Below are positions 51,817 through 62,190 of a stretch of 64,000 bases of DNA, piece by piece; positions within the stretch are counted from its first letter, which is position 1, and each line of letters opens with the position of its first letter. Location: NCBI RefSeq assembly GCF_000336575.1, contig NZ_AOPO01000016.1, positions 1 through 64,000 on the forward strand, given 5' to 3'. The DNA is from Vreelandella titanicae BH1 (GTDB taxonomy: Bacteria; Pseudomonadota; Gammaproteobacteria; Pseudomonadales; Halomonadaceae). The translations under genes and the position numbers were made by a program. The notes beneath the pieces were generated by a model that was not told the DNA's origin, did not search any database, and saw only the letters and a list, made by a program, of their open reading frames with translations.

Positions 51817-54633
51817 TTAAGGTAGCGGGACTCGCGCTAGTCGGCTAAGCAGGTTATCCAGCTCTTCTACTTCAGTGTCCCATAGCGTGGCTGGCATTGG
51901 CCCTAGCGCCAATAGCGCGACCAAGATGTTGATCACTTCTTGATCACGGCTGCGCTCTTGATTGAAGCCTTCATTCAAACGCTCTACCTGAATCGCCAAG
52001 CGCAGCGGCTCATCGCTCTGCCGCACGCTACCCACGGCCAGCATCGAGAGGTGCACTCTCAGTCTGGCGAGGGAGTCGGCGATGCGAGTGTGATCAGCGT
52101 CTGATAGCGGTACCGCTACGCTATGGCGCTGTTGATTGCGTGCGTTATGCGCCTCATTAAAGGCGGTAGGCAGTGAAGTGCCGAGAGCCGCTTGTGCGTC
52201 CACGTTGCTTGGGATCCCTTCGTCGAGGTAGCGCTGGTCGGCAGTCAAGTGAGCGCTCACTAATGGCATGATCGCATGCCACTGTTGAACTGTATCGGCA
52301 ACCGCCAGACGGTTTAAGCGTTCTCTGCGCGCACGCACGATGCCACTCATCCGCCGCTGCATGCCTTCGCTGCGCCGATTGCGTGGCAACGGCTCAAGTT
52401 GATTGGCTTGTTCGATAAAGCGCTCCAACGTGGCCGACTCACTCGCCTCAATCGGCTGCCAGCTATCCATTTCGTCGATGAGGGCTTGCATCTCATCAAG
52501 CTGCTGTTGCTGGCGCGCTGCCTGCTCAGTTTTATGCGCATCGCGCTGGGCAAAGAGTTGATCACATTCGTGGCGGAAGGTTTTCCACAGCGTTTGCTCT
52601 TCGCCTTTGGGTGCCCGGCCCAGGGCCCGCCACTGCTGCTGCAGCTGTTTGGTCAAGTGAATGCGCTGTGCAAGAGGTTGGCTTTCGTCGCTGCGCAGCG
52701 CGCTCACCTGGCTGATCAGATCCCGTTTTTGCGCGGCGATAGTTTCAGCGCGCTGATCGATCAACGCCTGTAGCTGATGGCGAATGACACCAAAGCGCCG
52801 CCCAACGGACTCGGAGCGTTCACGGGGAACGGGGCTGTAGTGTCGCCACTGGTGGCGCGCTTTGTCGCGGATTTGCCGTAGCACATCGGGGTCGGCGTCT
52901 TCGGCGGGCTGAGCCAGCAGGTTTTCCAACTGATCGCACAGCGCTTCGCGGGCTTGAAGGTTTGCCTCACGCTCTTCGCTGAGCTGGTCTCGCCAAGGGG
53001 CGAGACGTTCGTGGATGCGATCCGAGGCGCTGCGAAAACGAGCAGACTGTTCGCGGTTAGCCGCCGCATCTCCCAGTGATTTCCACTCTTTGACCAGTTG
53101 GCGATGGTGGCGGTCAAGTGCTTCTTCCGCCATATGGCGGTCATTCGAGAGGGTTTCGATGCTGTCACATAGCTGCTCGCGCTTTGGCCCGGCGACAAAC
53201 CCCCGCCAATCGCGTAATTCCGCGAGCCGGGCGGCTAAGTGCTTTAAGCGCGTTTTGAGCGGTTGAGCGGCTGGGCTTTCCAGCGCTTCAATGCGCGGCT
53301 TTAGCCGCTGATGCAGACGGCTGGCACTTTTAAAGGCGCCGCGCTCTAACAAGTGCTCAAAGGTGTCGAGTTCTGCGCCATGTGCTTTTAGGGAGGCGTT
53401 GTCTTCTGTCGGCTGCGAGGGCGTAGTGTTTTCAGCGTTGAGGGCCGCTTGGGCACGGCCGAGCAGCGCGGGCGGCGTTAAGGCATCCGGCCATTGGCAT
53501 TCGCTCATCAGCGTGGCGAGGGTAGCGTGGTCGCCGTTGGCCAATGCGGTTTCGATGGGGGCGCTTGCCGCGCACCAGCGCTGCCATGCCTCTAAGCACT
53601 GGTCGTAGTGATGAATCGCCAACGTGTAGCGCTGGCGCATGGTCTCACTGGGCGGATGGATATCAGAAAGCGCCTGCCAGCGTTGGCCTAATAGTTGGCG
53701 CTGGGCGCGCAGGCTGTCGATATCCTGCACGGTCATGGCTGAGGCGTGGCGCAGGCCATCAAGGGTTTCTTCGATGCCTTCAAGCAGCTGTTCGCGGGTG
53801 TTTTCGGCTTCTTCACGGCGCTCGTCGCTCTGCTGGCGCGCCTGCTCCTGGGTTTCGTGGTCGTGAAGCGTCTTGCGGCAATTGAGCACCGCTTGATGAA
53901 AGCGCTGCTCTTGCTCCACGCTTGGCGGCTGGTTCAACTGTTCCCACTGCCGTTCAAGGTGGCGAAAGCGGCCGCCATAGAGGGGTTCCCAAGGCGCACG
54001 GGCGTGCTGCTCTAATTGATTCAGGAGCGTTTCGCGTTGCTGCGCTTCTGCTTCTAGCCACTGGGCGTCGCTACGCAAGCGGTTGAGGCGTTCCCGTGCC
54101 AGACGCACCACTTGGCGGTCGCGGCGGGCCTCTTTTAACAACCGTTTTAGCCCCTCTTCGCCCTCAATGCGTTCGGCAGCCTGATGGCGAACGGCGGCCA
54201 CGCCGTTGTGGCAAGCTTGATGAATCAGATCATTTTCATCGCCCAGCTTGCTCAGTGCGGTCAAGCGTAGATTCAGGTTGTCACCCTGCAGGGCCACCGC
54301 GCTCAGTACCCGCGGCTCTTCGATCTGTTCCACCAAGGATTGGCGTTGGTGCAAGTCGGTATGGCCTTCACGCCCGCTGAGCCGTTGGCAAATAGCATTG
54401 AACCAGGCCTCATCCTGCTGGTGGTGCGAGTAAGCGTCGACCAGGCCTGCGCAGTCATCCAGGGCTAGCAGCGCGGCTAGGCGAATCTGGCTGTCGCTAT
54501 CTTGAGTGAGCGACTGCAGCGCTTGGCGCTGCTCTGCTTGCTCAGGGTTCAATCGCTGGAGGGCCTGACGGCGCACCTCGGGGTCAGGGTGCTGCCACCG
54601 AGGTGCGAACAGTCGTCTTAACAGTCCGTGCAT
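51817..54633 (-). CDS. DUF349 domain-containing large coiled-coil protein
   Basis: 938 aa, mostly charged alpha helix with repeated DUF349 modules (for example QQWRALGRAPKGEEQTLWKTF and KEWKSLGDAAANREQSARF, each a W-containing coiled repeat). The N-terminal part has HEAT-like repeats (DPEVRRQALQRLNPEQAEQR, then QIRLAALLALDDC). Function in bacteria is not defined; similar proteins occur across Gammaproteobacteria near cell-division genes. It is a single-gene unit with its own terminator; the start is at 54633. Confidence 0.85.
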   Translation of the reverse strand: MHGLLRRLFAPRWQHPDPEVRRQALQRLNPEQAEQRQALQSLTQDSDSQIRLAALLALDDCAGLVDAYSHHQQDEAWFNAICQRLSGREGHTDLHQRQSLVEQIEEPRVLSAVALQGDNLNLRLTALSKLGDENDLIHQACHNGVAAVRHQAAERIEGEEGLKRLLKEARRDRQVVRLARERLNRLRSDAQWLEAEAQQRETLLNQLEQHARAPWEPLYGGRFRHLERQWEQLNQPPSVEQEQRFHQAVLNCRKTLHDHETQEQARQQSDERREEAENTREQLLEGIEETLDGLRHASAMTVQDIDSLRAQRQLLGQRWQALSDIHPPSETMRQRYTLAIHHYDQCLEAWQRWCAASAPIETALANGDHATLATLMSECQWPDALTPPALLGRAQAALNAENTTPSQPTEDNASLKAHGAELDTFEHLLERGAFKSASRLHQRLKPRIEALESPAAQPLKTRLKHLAARLAELRDWRGFVAGPKREQLCDSIETLSNDRHMAEEALDRHHRQLVKEWKSLGDAAANREQSARFRSASDRIHERLAPWRDQLSEEREANLQAREALCDQLENLLAQPAEDADPDVLRQIRDKARHQWRHYSPVPRERSESVGRRFGVIRHQLQALIDQRAETIAAQKRDLISQVSALRSDESQPLAQRIHLTKQLQQQWRALGRAPKGEEQTLWKTFRHECDQLFAQRDAHKTEQAARQQQQLDEMQALIDEMDSWQPIEASESATLERFIEQANQLEPLPRNRRSEGMQRRMSGIVRARRERLNRLAVADTVQQWHAIMPLVSAHLTADQRYLDEGIPSNVDAQAALGTSLPTAFNEAHNARNQQRHSVAVPLSDADHTRIADSLARLRVHLSMLAVGSVRQSDEPLRLAIQVERLNEGFNQERSRDQEVINILVALLALGPMPATLWDTEVEELDNLLSRLARVPLP

Positions 54634-54859
54634 GAATCATCCTGCTAGTATGAAATGCGTAGCATGAAAAAAGCGGCTCAGTGGTTGCAGTCACCGGCGC
54701 TGTCGCTTAGCTTGGCCTTACTATGGTGTGATAAACGTCTATTTTCTAGGCCACACTGCTTCTAGACCACACTGTTTTTAGACTACAGTGTTTCTAGACG
54801 ACGAAATGCGTGATAGTACGCTACCTTTATCTTATCTGAACATGACGGGGAGTTCGGCC

Positions 54860-55606
54860 ATGAGCCTTAACGTGGATAGTGCCGTAGTGGCCTTTACCTT
54901 CAAAGGGGGCATGTTGCCGATGACCGTCATGGAGCTAAGTAGTGCTGATCCGGAGCAAATCCGGCAGCAGTTGGCTGGCAAATTCTCCCAGTCTCCTGCT
55001 TTCTTTCAGCATACACCGGTTGTGCTCAGCGTGGAAAAACTCGATGAACCCCACTTAGCCCTTGAACGCATTTGTGCTGTGTGCCGTGACCACAAGCTGT
55101 TGCCGGTGGCCGTACGCGGTGGCACCGAGCCGGTGCGCCAATCGTCCTGGGCGCTGGGGTTGGGGTGGTTTCCACCAGTGGCAGAGGGCCGTGCCCGGGG
55201 GCTTGAAAGTGTCAGTAATTCGCCAGTGCAAGAAGTCTCCCGTGAGGAGGCAGTAAGTGAGGCGGAAGCGCCAACGCTCGCTACGCGGCTTTATCGCGGT
55301 ACCGTGCGGTCGGGGCAGCAAGTAAGCGCCTCTGATGGAGATTTAGTGGTGATTGGGGCGGTGAATGCCGGTGCAGAAGTGCTGGCCGCTGGCAGTATTC
55401 ATGTTTATGGCGCGCTGCGTGGCCGTGCGTTGGCGGGTATTCATGGCAATATCCAAGCGGGTATTTACTGCCGCGAATTGGAGGCTGAACTGCTTTCAGT
55501 GGCAGGTAATTACAAACGCTCTGAAGATATTGATGCGCAGCTTCTGGGGCGGCCCGCAGAAGTTCACTTTACAAAAGAACAGCTTGAAATTAAGCCACTG
55601 GGCTAA
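54860..55606 (+). CDS. minC: Septum site-determining protein MinC
   Basis: 248 aa. The N-terminal MinC domain (FTFKGGMLPMTVMELSSAD) and C-terminal beta-helix MinC domain (VVIGAVNAGAEVLAAGSIHV, AGIHGNIQAGIYCRELEAEL) are both present. It inhibits FtsZ ring formation at the poles with MinD and MinE. The ATG at 54860 (GGGGAG upstream) is chosen over in-frame starts at 54788 and 54842 that have no ribosome site. First gene of the min cluster; the 157-base gap to minD holds no gene. Confidence 0.94.
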   Translation: MSLNVDSAVVAFTFKGGMLPMTVMELSSADPEQIRQQLAGKFSQSPAFFQHTPVVLSVEKLDEPHLALERICAVCRDHKLLPVAVRGGTEPVRQSSWALGLGWFPPVAEGRARGLESVSNSPVQEVSREEAVSEAEAPTLATRLYRGTVRSGQQVSASDGDLVVIGAVNAGAEVLAAGSIHVYGALRGRALAGIHGNIQAGIYCRELEAELLSVAGNYKRSEDIDAQLLGRPAEVHFTKEQLEIKPLG

Positions 55607-55763
55607 GGTATTTGTATGAGGCTGCGTTGGTGCTTCATGCCTAGCGACGCCGAAGACGCTATCCGTTACAGTATGGCATGTTGATGACATTGACGTTCCC
55701 GTTATGCGCAGAGCGCCAGCTGTCTCGCGCTCGCGACGAACGACTTCAAGAAGGAAGTGACTC

Positions 55764-56582
55764 TTGGCCAAGATAATTGTAGTGACCTCTGGTAAAGGAG
55801 GGGTCGGTAAAACCACTAGCGCGGCAGCCATCTCTACGGGGCTTGCGCTGCGCGGTAAAAAAACAGTCGTAATTGATTTTGATGTGGGCCTGCGGAATCT
55901 CGACCTGATCATGGGCTGCGAACGACGCGTGGTGTATGATTTAGTCAACGTGATTCAAGGCGAAGCGGGGCTTAACCAGGCGCTGATTCGTGATAAGCGC
56001 GTCGAGAATCTGTTTATTTTGCCAGCTTCTCAAACCCGTGATAAAGACGCCTTGACCCAAGAGGGGGTCGCGGAGATTCTGGAGAAATTGAAAGAAGATT
56101 TCGATTTCATTCTTTGCGATTCACCTGCCGGTATTGAGCGTGGTGCACAGTTGGCCATGTACTTTGCCGACGAGGCGATTGTGGTCACCAACCCGGAAGT
56201 GTCGTCAGTGCGCGACTCTGACCGTATTTTGGGGCTGCTGGCCTCTAAAACCCGACGTGCCGAACAGGGCGAAGACCCTATCAAAGAGCACCTGTTGGTG
56301 ACTCGCTATAATCCCGAGCGTGTGACCTCAGGCGATATGCTGACGCTCGATGATATCCGCGAAATTTTGGCGATTAACCTGCTGGGCTTGATTCCTGAGT
56401 CTGAGGCCGTGCTGCGTGCCTCTAATCAGGGCGTGCCCGTTACCCACGATATCTCCAGCGATGCGGGCCAAGCGTACAGCGATACGGTATCGCGCCTGCT
56501 CGGCGAAGACATGCCGCTGCGTTTCCATGAAATGCAACGCAAAGGCCTGCTGAGCCGTATGTTCGGGGGAGGTCGTCGATGA
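55764..56582 (+). CDS. minD: Septum site-determining ATPase MinD
   Basis: 272 aa ParA-like ATPase. Deviant Walker [15 protein letters not shown] at the start, switch region [14 protein letters not shown] and [19 protein letters not shown], and a C-terminal amphipathic membrane-targeting helix ([14 protein letters not shown]). It recruits MinC to the membrane. Starts with TTG at 55764 with AAGGAAG upstream. Overlaps minE by 4 bases, so they are translated together. Confidence 0.97.
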   Translation: MAKIIVVTSGKGGVGKTTSAAAISTGLALRGKKTVVIDFDVGLRNLDLIMGCERRVVYDLVNVIQGEAGLNQALIRDKRVENLFILPASQTRDKDALTQEGVAEILEKLKEDFDFILCDSPAGIERGAQLAMYFADEAIVVTNPEVSSVRDSDRILGLLASKTRRAEQGEDPIKEHLLVTRYNPERVTSGDMLTLDDIREILAINLLGLIPESEAVLRASNQGVPVTHDISSDAGQAYSDTVSRLLGEDMPLRFHEMQRKGLLSRMFGGGRR

Positions 56583-56830
56583 AACTGCTTGAGTTCTTGA
56601 AGCGTGAGCGCAGAAAATCCGCCTCGGTAGCCAAAGAACGTTTGCAAATTATTGTGGCGCATCAGCGTAGCCAGCGCGGGCAGCCCGACTATATGCCGAT
56701 GCTTGAGCGCGAGCTACTTGAGGTGATCCGTCGCTATGTCCATGTGGATGACGACGCCATTCAAATCTCCTTGGACAGCGAAGACAACTGCTCAGTGCTT
56801 GAACTGAACGTTACGCTCCCCAAAAGCTAA
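56579..56830 (+). CDS. minE: Cell division topological specificity factor MinE
   Basis: 83 aa. N-terminal MinD-stimulating helix ([20 protein letters not shown]) followed by the beta-rich dimerisation domain ([20 protein letters not shown]). It drives pole-to-pole oscillation of MinCD. Length and order are normal for the family. The ATG lies within the minD stop (ATGA). Confidence 0.97.
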   Translation: MKLLEFLKRERRKSASVAKERLQIIVAHQRSQRGQPDYMPMLERELLEVIRRYVHVDDDAIQISLDSEDNCSVLELNVTLPKS

Positions 56831-56911
56831 CCCTAAGCGCTGAAGACGCGGCGAAAGGGGCGGCGGGTGTGCTAGGCTTGGGCTTTTAACTGCCCAGCGG
56901 AGTGATTGTTC

Positions 56912-58405
56912 ATGGCGCCACCCAATGCTGCCCCTGCCAGTTTTCTATGGCATGACTATGAAACCTTCGGGGCGGATCCGCGTCGCGATCGGCCCGCACA
57001 GTTCGCAGCCCTGCGCACTGATGCTGACCTGAACGAGATCGGCGAGCCGATCGAGCTCTACTGCAAGCCCGCCGATGATTACCTGCCTCATCCTGCCGCC
57101 TGTTTGATTACCGGTATTACGCCTCAAAAAGCCCAACGCCATGGTTTGCCCGAAGCAGAATTCGCGGGCGAGATTCAGCGCCATATGAGTGAGCCGGGCA
57201 CCTGCGTGGTGGGTTACAACAGCCTGCGTTTTGATGACGAAGTCTCCCGCCATCTGTTTTACCGCAATTTGCTCGACCCTTATTCCCGTGAGTGGCAAAA
57301 CGGCAATTCCCGTTGGGATTTAATCGATGTTGTGCGCGCCTTTTATGCGCTGCGTCCTGATGGCATTGAGTGGCCGCTGCGCGAAGACGGCGCACCCAGC
57401 TTCAAGCTTGAGCACTTAACTGCAGCTAACGGCATTGCCCATGAGGGTGCCCACGATGCGGTAGCCGATGTACGGGCCACGATCGCGTTGGCCCGCTTGC
57501 TCAAGGCGCGCAATGCGAAGCTGTTCGACTATTTACTCGGTTTGCGCGGTAAGCGCGCGGTGGCTAAGCAGCTTGACCTGCCCAACGCCAAACCGCTGCT
57601 GCATATCTCCCGTCGTTATCCCGCCAGCCGGGGCTGTAGTGCGTTAGTCATGCCGCTGGCCGAACACCCGACAAATCCTAATGGGGTGATCGTTTACGAT
57701 TTGAGCGTTGATCCTAGCGATATGCTGAGTATGTCGGCGGAGCAGGTTCGTGAGCGCGTGTTTGTCAGTCAGCAGGATCTAGCCGAAGGCGAGGCGCGGA
57801 TTCCGCTGAAGGTGATTCATATCAACCGTTGCCCGGTGGTGTTTCCCGCCAGTGCTTTGAAAGACGTTGAGGGGCCTCAACAGGGTGAGTATGGCACCAT
57901 CGTCGCGCGCTTAGGCTTGGATGTGGTGGCTTGTCGGCAGCACTGGAAAGCCCTGCGCGATGCCAGCGGTGTCGCCGCAAAAGTCGCAGAGGTATTTAGT
58001 GCTGGCTACGACGATGCGCCACAAGACCCTGATCTAATGCTCTACTCAGGCAGTTTCTTCTCGGCTGCCGACCGTCAGCAGATGGAGCGGGTGCGAGAGA
58101 TGGAGCCGTGGGATTTGGTAGGGCAGCGCTTTGCGTTTCAGGATCCGCGCTTGGAAGAGATGTTGTTTCGCTTTCGTGCACGCAGTTACCCCGACACGTT
58201 GGAAGGCGAAGAGCGCGAGCAGTGGGAAGCGTTTCGTTGGATGCGGATCAATGATCCGGCCCTGGCGGGCTTTACCCTCAAGGCGTTTGCGCGGGAAATC
58301 GCTCAGTACAATCAGCAAACCCTTACTGATCGCGAGCGGCAGATTTTGGAAGAGCTGGTGATGTTCGTGGAAGCCATGATGCCGGCTCAAGCATTTGACG
58401 CCTGA
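56912..58405 (+). CDS. sbcB: Exonuclease I
   Basis: About 497 aa 3'-5' single-strand DNA exonuclease. DEDDh motifs: WHDYETFGADPR (first Asp-Glu), GYNSLRFDDEV and HEGAHDAVADVRATIALA; then the SH3-like and helical C-terminal domains (DLVGQRFAFQDPRLEEMLF). It degrades ssDNA in recombination and mismatch repair. ATG 56912 has GCGGAG upstream; a TTG at 56906 is less likely. Gap to minE is 81 bases. Confidence 0.95.
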   Translation: MAPPNAAPASFLWHDYETFGADPRRDRPAQFAALRTDADLNEIGEPIELYCKPADDYLPHPAACLITGITPQKAQRHGLPEAEFAGEIQRHMSEPGTCVVGYNSLRFDDEVSRHLFYRNLLDPYSREWQNGNSRWDLIDVVRAFYALRPDGIEWPLREDGAPSFKLEHLTAANGIAHEGAHDAVADVRATIALARLLKARNAKLFDYLLGLRGKRAVAKQLDLPNAKPLLHISRRYPASRGCSALVMPLAEHPTNPNGVIVYDLSVDPSDMLSMSAEQVRERVFVSQQDLAEGEARIPLKVIHINRCPVVFPASALKDVEGPQQGEYGTIVARLGLDVVACRQHWKALRDASGVAAKVAEVFSAGYDDAPQDPDLMLYSGSFFSAADRQQMERVREMEPWDLVGQRFAFQDPRLEEMLFRFRARSYPDTLEGEEREQWEAFRWMRINDPALAGFTLKAFAREIAQYNQQTLTDRERQILEELVMFVEAMMPAQAFDA

Positions 58406-58444
58406 GCCGGTACCCGTTTAGGTCACTCCTGTAGGGAGTTCTCT

Positions 58445-61312
58445 TTACGCATTGTCATCACGCACTTTGGGCAGGGGTGAGCGCTCTTCACGATAATCGC
58501 TGACATCGCTGGGTTCGTCGCCCGGATTAAAGCGTATATCCAGGGTGTGCTCGCGCAACGATGGCCATAGGGCCTTAATATCCTCAAGGCTAACGTTCAG
58601 CACTAGTTCGGCCAGTTGGTCGCGGCGATCAAAGCGCACATCTTCCAACGCGGTGGCTTGCCAATAGCGGTTGGCCATGCCCGCAAGGCTGGTATCGCGC
58701 TGGCGTAACTGGTCGTGAACAGCCTGGCGATAAGGCGCTAAGTCAGCGTCGCTGAGTTGTTCAAGGCGCTGGTTAGCCTCATCAAGAAACACATCCATGC
58801 GTTCGGCGATGGTGCCGCTATCCACGTCGGGTGATTGCACCATAAGGGCAACCCCTGGCGCTTCGAGCAGCGGCGAATAGCCGGCGTTGACGATGTAGCC
58901 GAGCTGCTGCTCGGTGCGCAGTTGCTGGTAGAACGGTGTTTCCAGCCACTGGGCGATCACCGCGGTGGTGGCTTGTTCCTCTGGCGTCTGATCGCGGCCT
59001 TGCAGATAGCGCAGAACCAAGGACTCATCCCGAGAGCTGTGAGGGTGCAGCACGCTGTGCTCATCACTTGCTGCAAGCGGGGTGAGGTTAGCAATATCGT
59101 CGCGGTTTAACCGCGGTTTTAGCCTGGCACGCATCAGCTGTGTTTGTTCACGCGCCAGGTCAGCGTCCAGGTTGCCCACCGCCATGGCATCGACGTACAG
59201 GTTATCTAGAAAGCGCTGGCGAAAATCTTCCAGGTGACCACTGTCAAAGCGCTCGCTGGCGGCGAGAAGTTCAGCGGTAGACCATTGTGGTGTGAGTAGG
59301 GCTTCGCCCAGCGTGCGGCTAGCTTGACCGTAGAGCGATGCTTGGGGCGCATTGCGCCACTCGCGCTGCAGCTGATAACGCACCCGCTCGAAAGCGCTGT
59401 CGGTAATTTCTGCGTGCGCTAATTGCTCAAGCGCTTGTTCAATCAGCGGGGTTTGGCCATCACGCCAGCCTGAGAACGATAGTGTCATGCCCCTGGCGTG
59501 GGGATAAGCGCTAAACGACTGCCCTGCCAACCACGCTGGGTAGAGGGATTCATTCAAACTGTCGTTAAGCCAGCTGGCGAGTAGCCGAGTGAGCACTGCT
59601 TCATGGGCGGAGTAGCTGGCGGTGGGGCTTTGCAGACTGACCCGCCACTCAACTGTGGGAGTATTAAAGCGCTCATCCTGCATGTGCCAAGCGGTAAACG
59701 ATGGTGTTTCGACCAGCAGGCTGGGGCGCTCATCCTGGCCTTCCAACAGCGTCAGGTCACTGGCGATAAAGGGGTTGGGCCCCGGGAGTGCCAAACCGCT
59801 CAGGGGTTGGCCCGGCTGTTCGGGTACTTGCTCGTCCCATTGGGTATTGAACCAAGGGGAGACAGTGTCGCTTTCGATATCCGGTGCTGAGTAGAAGCGC
59901 AGCATGTTATCCGGCGTTAGCGCGTCAAGATAAACCTGCTGGCGCTCTGCATCGGGGCCATCCATACGGTAGGCCGCGTACTGCACGTCCTCTACCGGGT
60001 AGCGAGATAGGCTCATTGAAAGGCGAGTGGCTTCCTGCTGTGGGGCGCCATACTGCTGAAAGCGGAAGGCCTGCTCATTGAGTTTTGCCTGCTCTTCGTA
60101 GCGCCATTCGGCGAGGGCATCATTACGCAGTTGATCAATGGCGGCAAACAGGGTGGCTTCAATATCGTCCAAGCGTTCGGCGCCTGCGGGCGTCAGACTG
60201 ATGGAAATAGTGAATAGTGCTTCGTTGCCATCGCCGCGCCCCACACCGGCGGAAAGCCCATCGGCCAGTCCTGCATCGCGCAGTACCGCTAACAGGCTAC
60301 CTTCACCTTCATCGCCAAGCAGGTGGGCGATTACCTGGGTCGGCTTTGTACGGTAGTCCTCAGTGGGGTCGGGTACTGGGAAGTAGAAGCGTAATTGACG
60401 ACGATCCTGCAGCGACTGGCGCTCGATATAGCGGGGTAGCGTGTCTGAATCAACCAGCGGCGCGTCAATCGTCGGCACGCTTAAGTCGTTGTCGGGAATA
60501 TCGGCAAAGCGCTCGGCTACCCACTCCTCCAACTGATCCAACGGCTGTGGTGCCACAATCGCCAGGTTCATTACATTGGCGTCGTAATGCTGGTGATAGA
60601 AATCGATCACCCGCTCGCGTAGCGTTGCCTCGCCTTCAGGCGGGCTGGCTAAGGTTTCCCGGCTACCCACGGCAAATCCGGTGGTGGGGTTGTCAGGGTT
60701 GAGCAGTTGGTTGAGCACATCGTTTTCGCGACGGGACTCATCACGAATACGCGCCATGTACTCCGAGTGAACGATATTGCGTTCGCTCTCCAGGTGGTCG
60801 GCGTTAAACAGCGGCGAGAGGAAAAATTCGCTGAAACGGTCAAGCGCGCCCGGCAGCGCCGATGGCTCAATATCAAAGAAGTAATTGGTATCCTGCTGCG
60901 CGGTGAAGGCGTTGTGAGAGCCCGCGTTATTGGAAATATAGCGCTGGTAGGCATCAGATTCCGGGTAGGGCTCGGTGCCTAAAAACAGCATATGCTCTAG
61001 AAAGTGTGCTAACCCCTTAAGGTCATCAGGATCTTGGGCGCTGCCTACTCGCACATTCATCGACGCTGCCGCCTTGTCTGCCTCCGGGTCGCTGACCAGC
61101 AGCACATTGAGGCCGTTCTCGAGCGTCAAAACCCGGTAGTCGCGGCTGTCATAGGGGCTAATGATCGGGGTGACTGTGTCAGCAATGGCGTCGGCAACGG
61201 CGTCATCGGTGGCCGCGAAGGCCAGTGGTGTTAACGCGATGCTGGCGATAACGCCAATCACTGCGCACTGTGGGAAAACACGCCAGCGGGTTATGCAAGT
61301 GGATCGCAACAT
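58445..61312 (-). CDS. ptrA: Protease III / pitrilysin (M16 insulinase family)
   Basis: About 955 aa periplasmic zinc protease. A signal peptide (IALTPLAFAATDD) precedes the inverted zinc motif LAHFLEHMLFLGTEPYPES (HFLEH) and the downstream Glu in ERNIVHSEYMA, followed by two catalytically silent M16 domains. It degrades small misfolded peptides. The ATG at 61312 is used because it has AGGAGC upstream and is joined to the SRAP stop (TAATG); an upstream ATG at 61336 lacks a ribosome site. Confidence 0.94.
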   Translation of the reverse strand: MLRSTCITRWRVFPQCAVIGVIASIALTPLAFAATDDAVADAIADTVTPIISPYDSRDYRVLTLENGLNVLLVSDPEADKAAASMNVRVGSAQDPDDLKGLAHFLEHMLFLGTEPYPESDAYQRYISNNAGSHNAFTAQQDTNYFFDIEPSALPGALDRFSEFFLSPLFNADHLESERNIVHSEYMARIRDESRRENDVLNQLLNPDNPTTGFAVGSRETLASPPEGEATLRERVIDFYHQHYDANVMNLAIVAPQPLDQLEEWVAERFADIPDNDLSVPTIDAPLVDSDTLPRYIERQSLQDRRQLRFYFPVPDPTEDYRTKPTQVIAHLLGDEGEGSLLAVLRDAGLADGLSAGVGRGDGNEALFTISISLTPAGAERLDDIEATLFAAIDQLRNDALAEWRYEEQAKLNEQAFRFQQYGAPQQEATRLSMSLSRYPVEDVQYAAYRMDGPDAERQQVYLDALTPDNMLRFYSAPDIESDTVSPWFNTQWDEQVPEQPGQPLSGLALPGPNPFIASDLTLLEGQDERPSLLVETPSFTAWHMQDERFNTPTVEWRVSLQSPTASYSAHEAVLTRLLASWLNDSLNESLYPAWLAGQSFSAYPHARGMTLSFSGWRDGQTPLIEQALEQLAHAEITDSAFERVRYQLQREWRNAPQASLYGQASRTLGEALLTPQWSTAELLAASERFDSGHLEDFRQRFLDNLYVDAMAVGNLDADLAREQTQLMRARLKPRLNRDDIANLTPLAASDEHSVLHPHSSRDESLVLRYLQGRDQTPEEQATTAVIAQWLETPFYQQLRTEQQLGYIVNAGYSPLLEAPGVALMVQSPDVDSGTIAERMDVFLDEANQRLEQLSDADLAPYRQAVHDQLRQRDTSLAGMANRYWQATALEDVRFDRRDQLAELVLNVSLEDIKALWPSLREHTLDIRFNPGDEPSDVSDYREERSPLPKVRDDNA

Positions 61313-61998
61313 TACAGCTCCTGTGACACAGCCCAACGCAGCATCGACCCGGTAGGATGGGCACAGGCCGGTGACTGGTAGGCGGGATTATTGACATGTT
61401 TAGATACCGGAAAAGCGCCCAACAGTTCCAATGGTGCGGGTGCTAGCAGTGAATTAAGCGTTTCGGTATCGGTGTCTGGGTTGAGCCAGGCGGATAACGC
61501 ATGGCTGGGTATAGTGACCGGCAGGCGGTCGGTTAACGGCGATAACAACAGGTTGGCGGGCACGGTGATCAGTGCGGCAGAGTCGGTAAACGCCGTTAAC
61601 GTGGTGTGGTAGCGGCACCATAGTGCGCCCAATAGCAACGGCGCCCGGGATACCTGGGTCACTAAATAGGGTTGCTTGCTGCGGGGCTGGGTTTTCCATA
61701 CATAGAAACCGCTCACCGGGATAACGCAGCGGCGCGCGCTAAAGGCATCGCGAAACATCGCCCGTGATTCAAGGGTTTCTGCCCGTGCGCAGTGGGGGGC
61801 GTGATCCAGCACCTCCAGCCAGGGCGGCGTCAGGCCCCAGAAAAGTGACGAGAGCCGGTACTGCCCCTGCTCTATGCGAATAGCGGAAATTGGCCTACGA
61901 GGCGCTAGGTTAGGCGACTCAATCAACGGTTCAGGAGTGGCTAGCGTTGGCAATAAGCGGGTCAGCGGTAAATTTTGCACATGCAATCGCCCCGTCAT
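61312..61998 (-). CDS. SRAP-domain protein (YedK/HMCES family) lacking catalytic residues
   Basis: 228 aa. Clear SRAP framework: NLAPRRPISAIR, FWGLTPPWLEVLD, ARAETLESRAMFRDAF, ARRCVIPVSGFYVW, TDRLPVTIPSHALSAWLNPD. Active YedK/HMCES needs Cys at position 2; here the protein starts MTGRLHV, a start supported by an AAGGAG site. The Glu of GFYEW is Val, the His of HDRMP is Thr, and the Asn of NARAET is Cys. It therefore cannot form the usual DNA-protein crosslink and may be a regulatory or structural paralogue. It overlaps ptrA by one base. Confidence 0.85.
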   Translation of the reverse strand: MTGRLHVQNLPLTRLLPTLATPEPLIESPNLAPRRPISAIRIEQGQYRLSSLFWGLTPPWLEVLDHAPHCARAETLESRAMFRDAFSARRCVIPVSGFYVWKTQPRSKQPYLVTQVSRAPLLLGALWCRYHTTLTAFTDSAALITVPANLLLSPLTDRLPVTIPSHALSAWLNPDTDTETLNSLLAPAPLELLGAFPVSKHVNNPAYQSPACAHPTGSMLRWAVSQEL

Positions 61999-62190
61999 TA
62001 GCTATCTCCTTAAGCAGAATCGTCGTGGAAGTGTACCTGGATGGCGGGGGACTGCGCGCAATAAAGCACGAAATGTAGCGTTTTAGTGTCGAAAACAGTG
62101 TTCGATGTAAGGTATCCTATCTTATCCCTTGCTCCCGCTAAAGCGCAGTGAGGCTTCCTTCTTGTTTGCCGTTGACCTTAAGAGATTGCC

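Noticed and set aside
62173-62190. TTGACCTTAA just before the tetR start, like the MerR sites
   Set aside because: There is no second half-site and no -10 box at 19 bases, and it lies within the tetR ribosome-site region. Probably chance.
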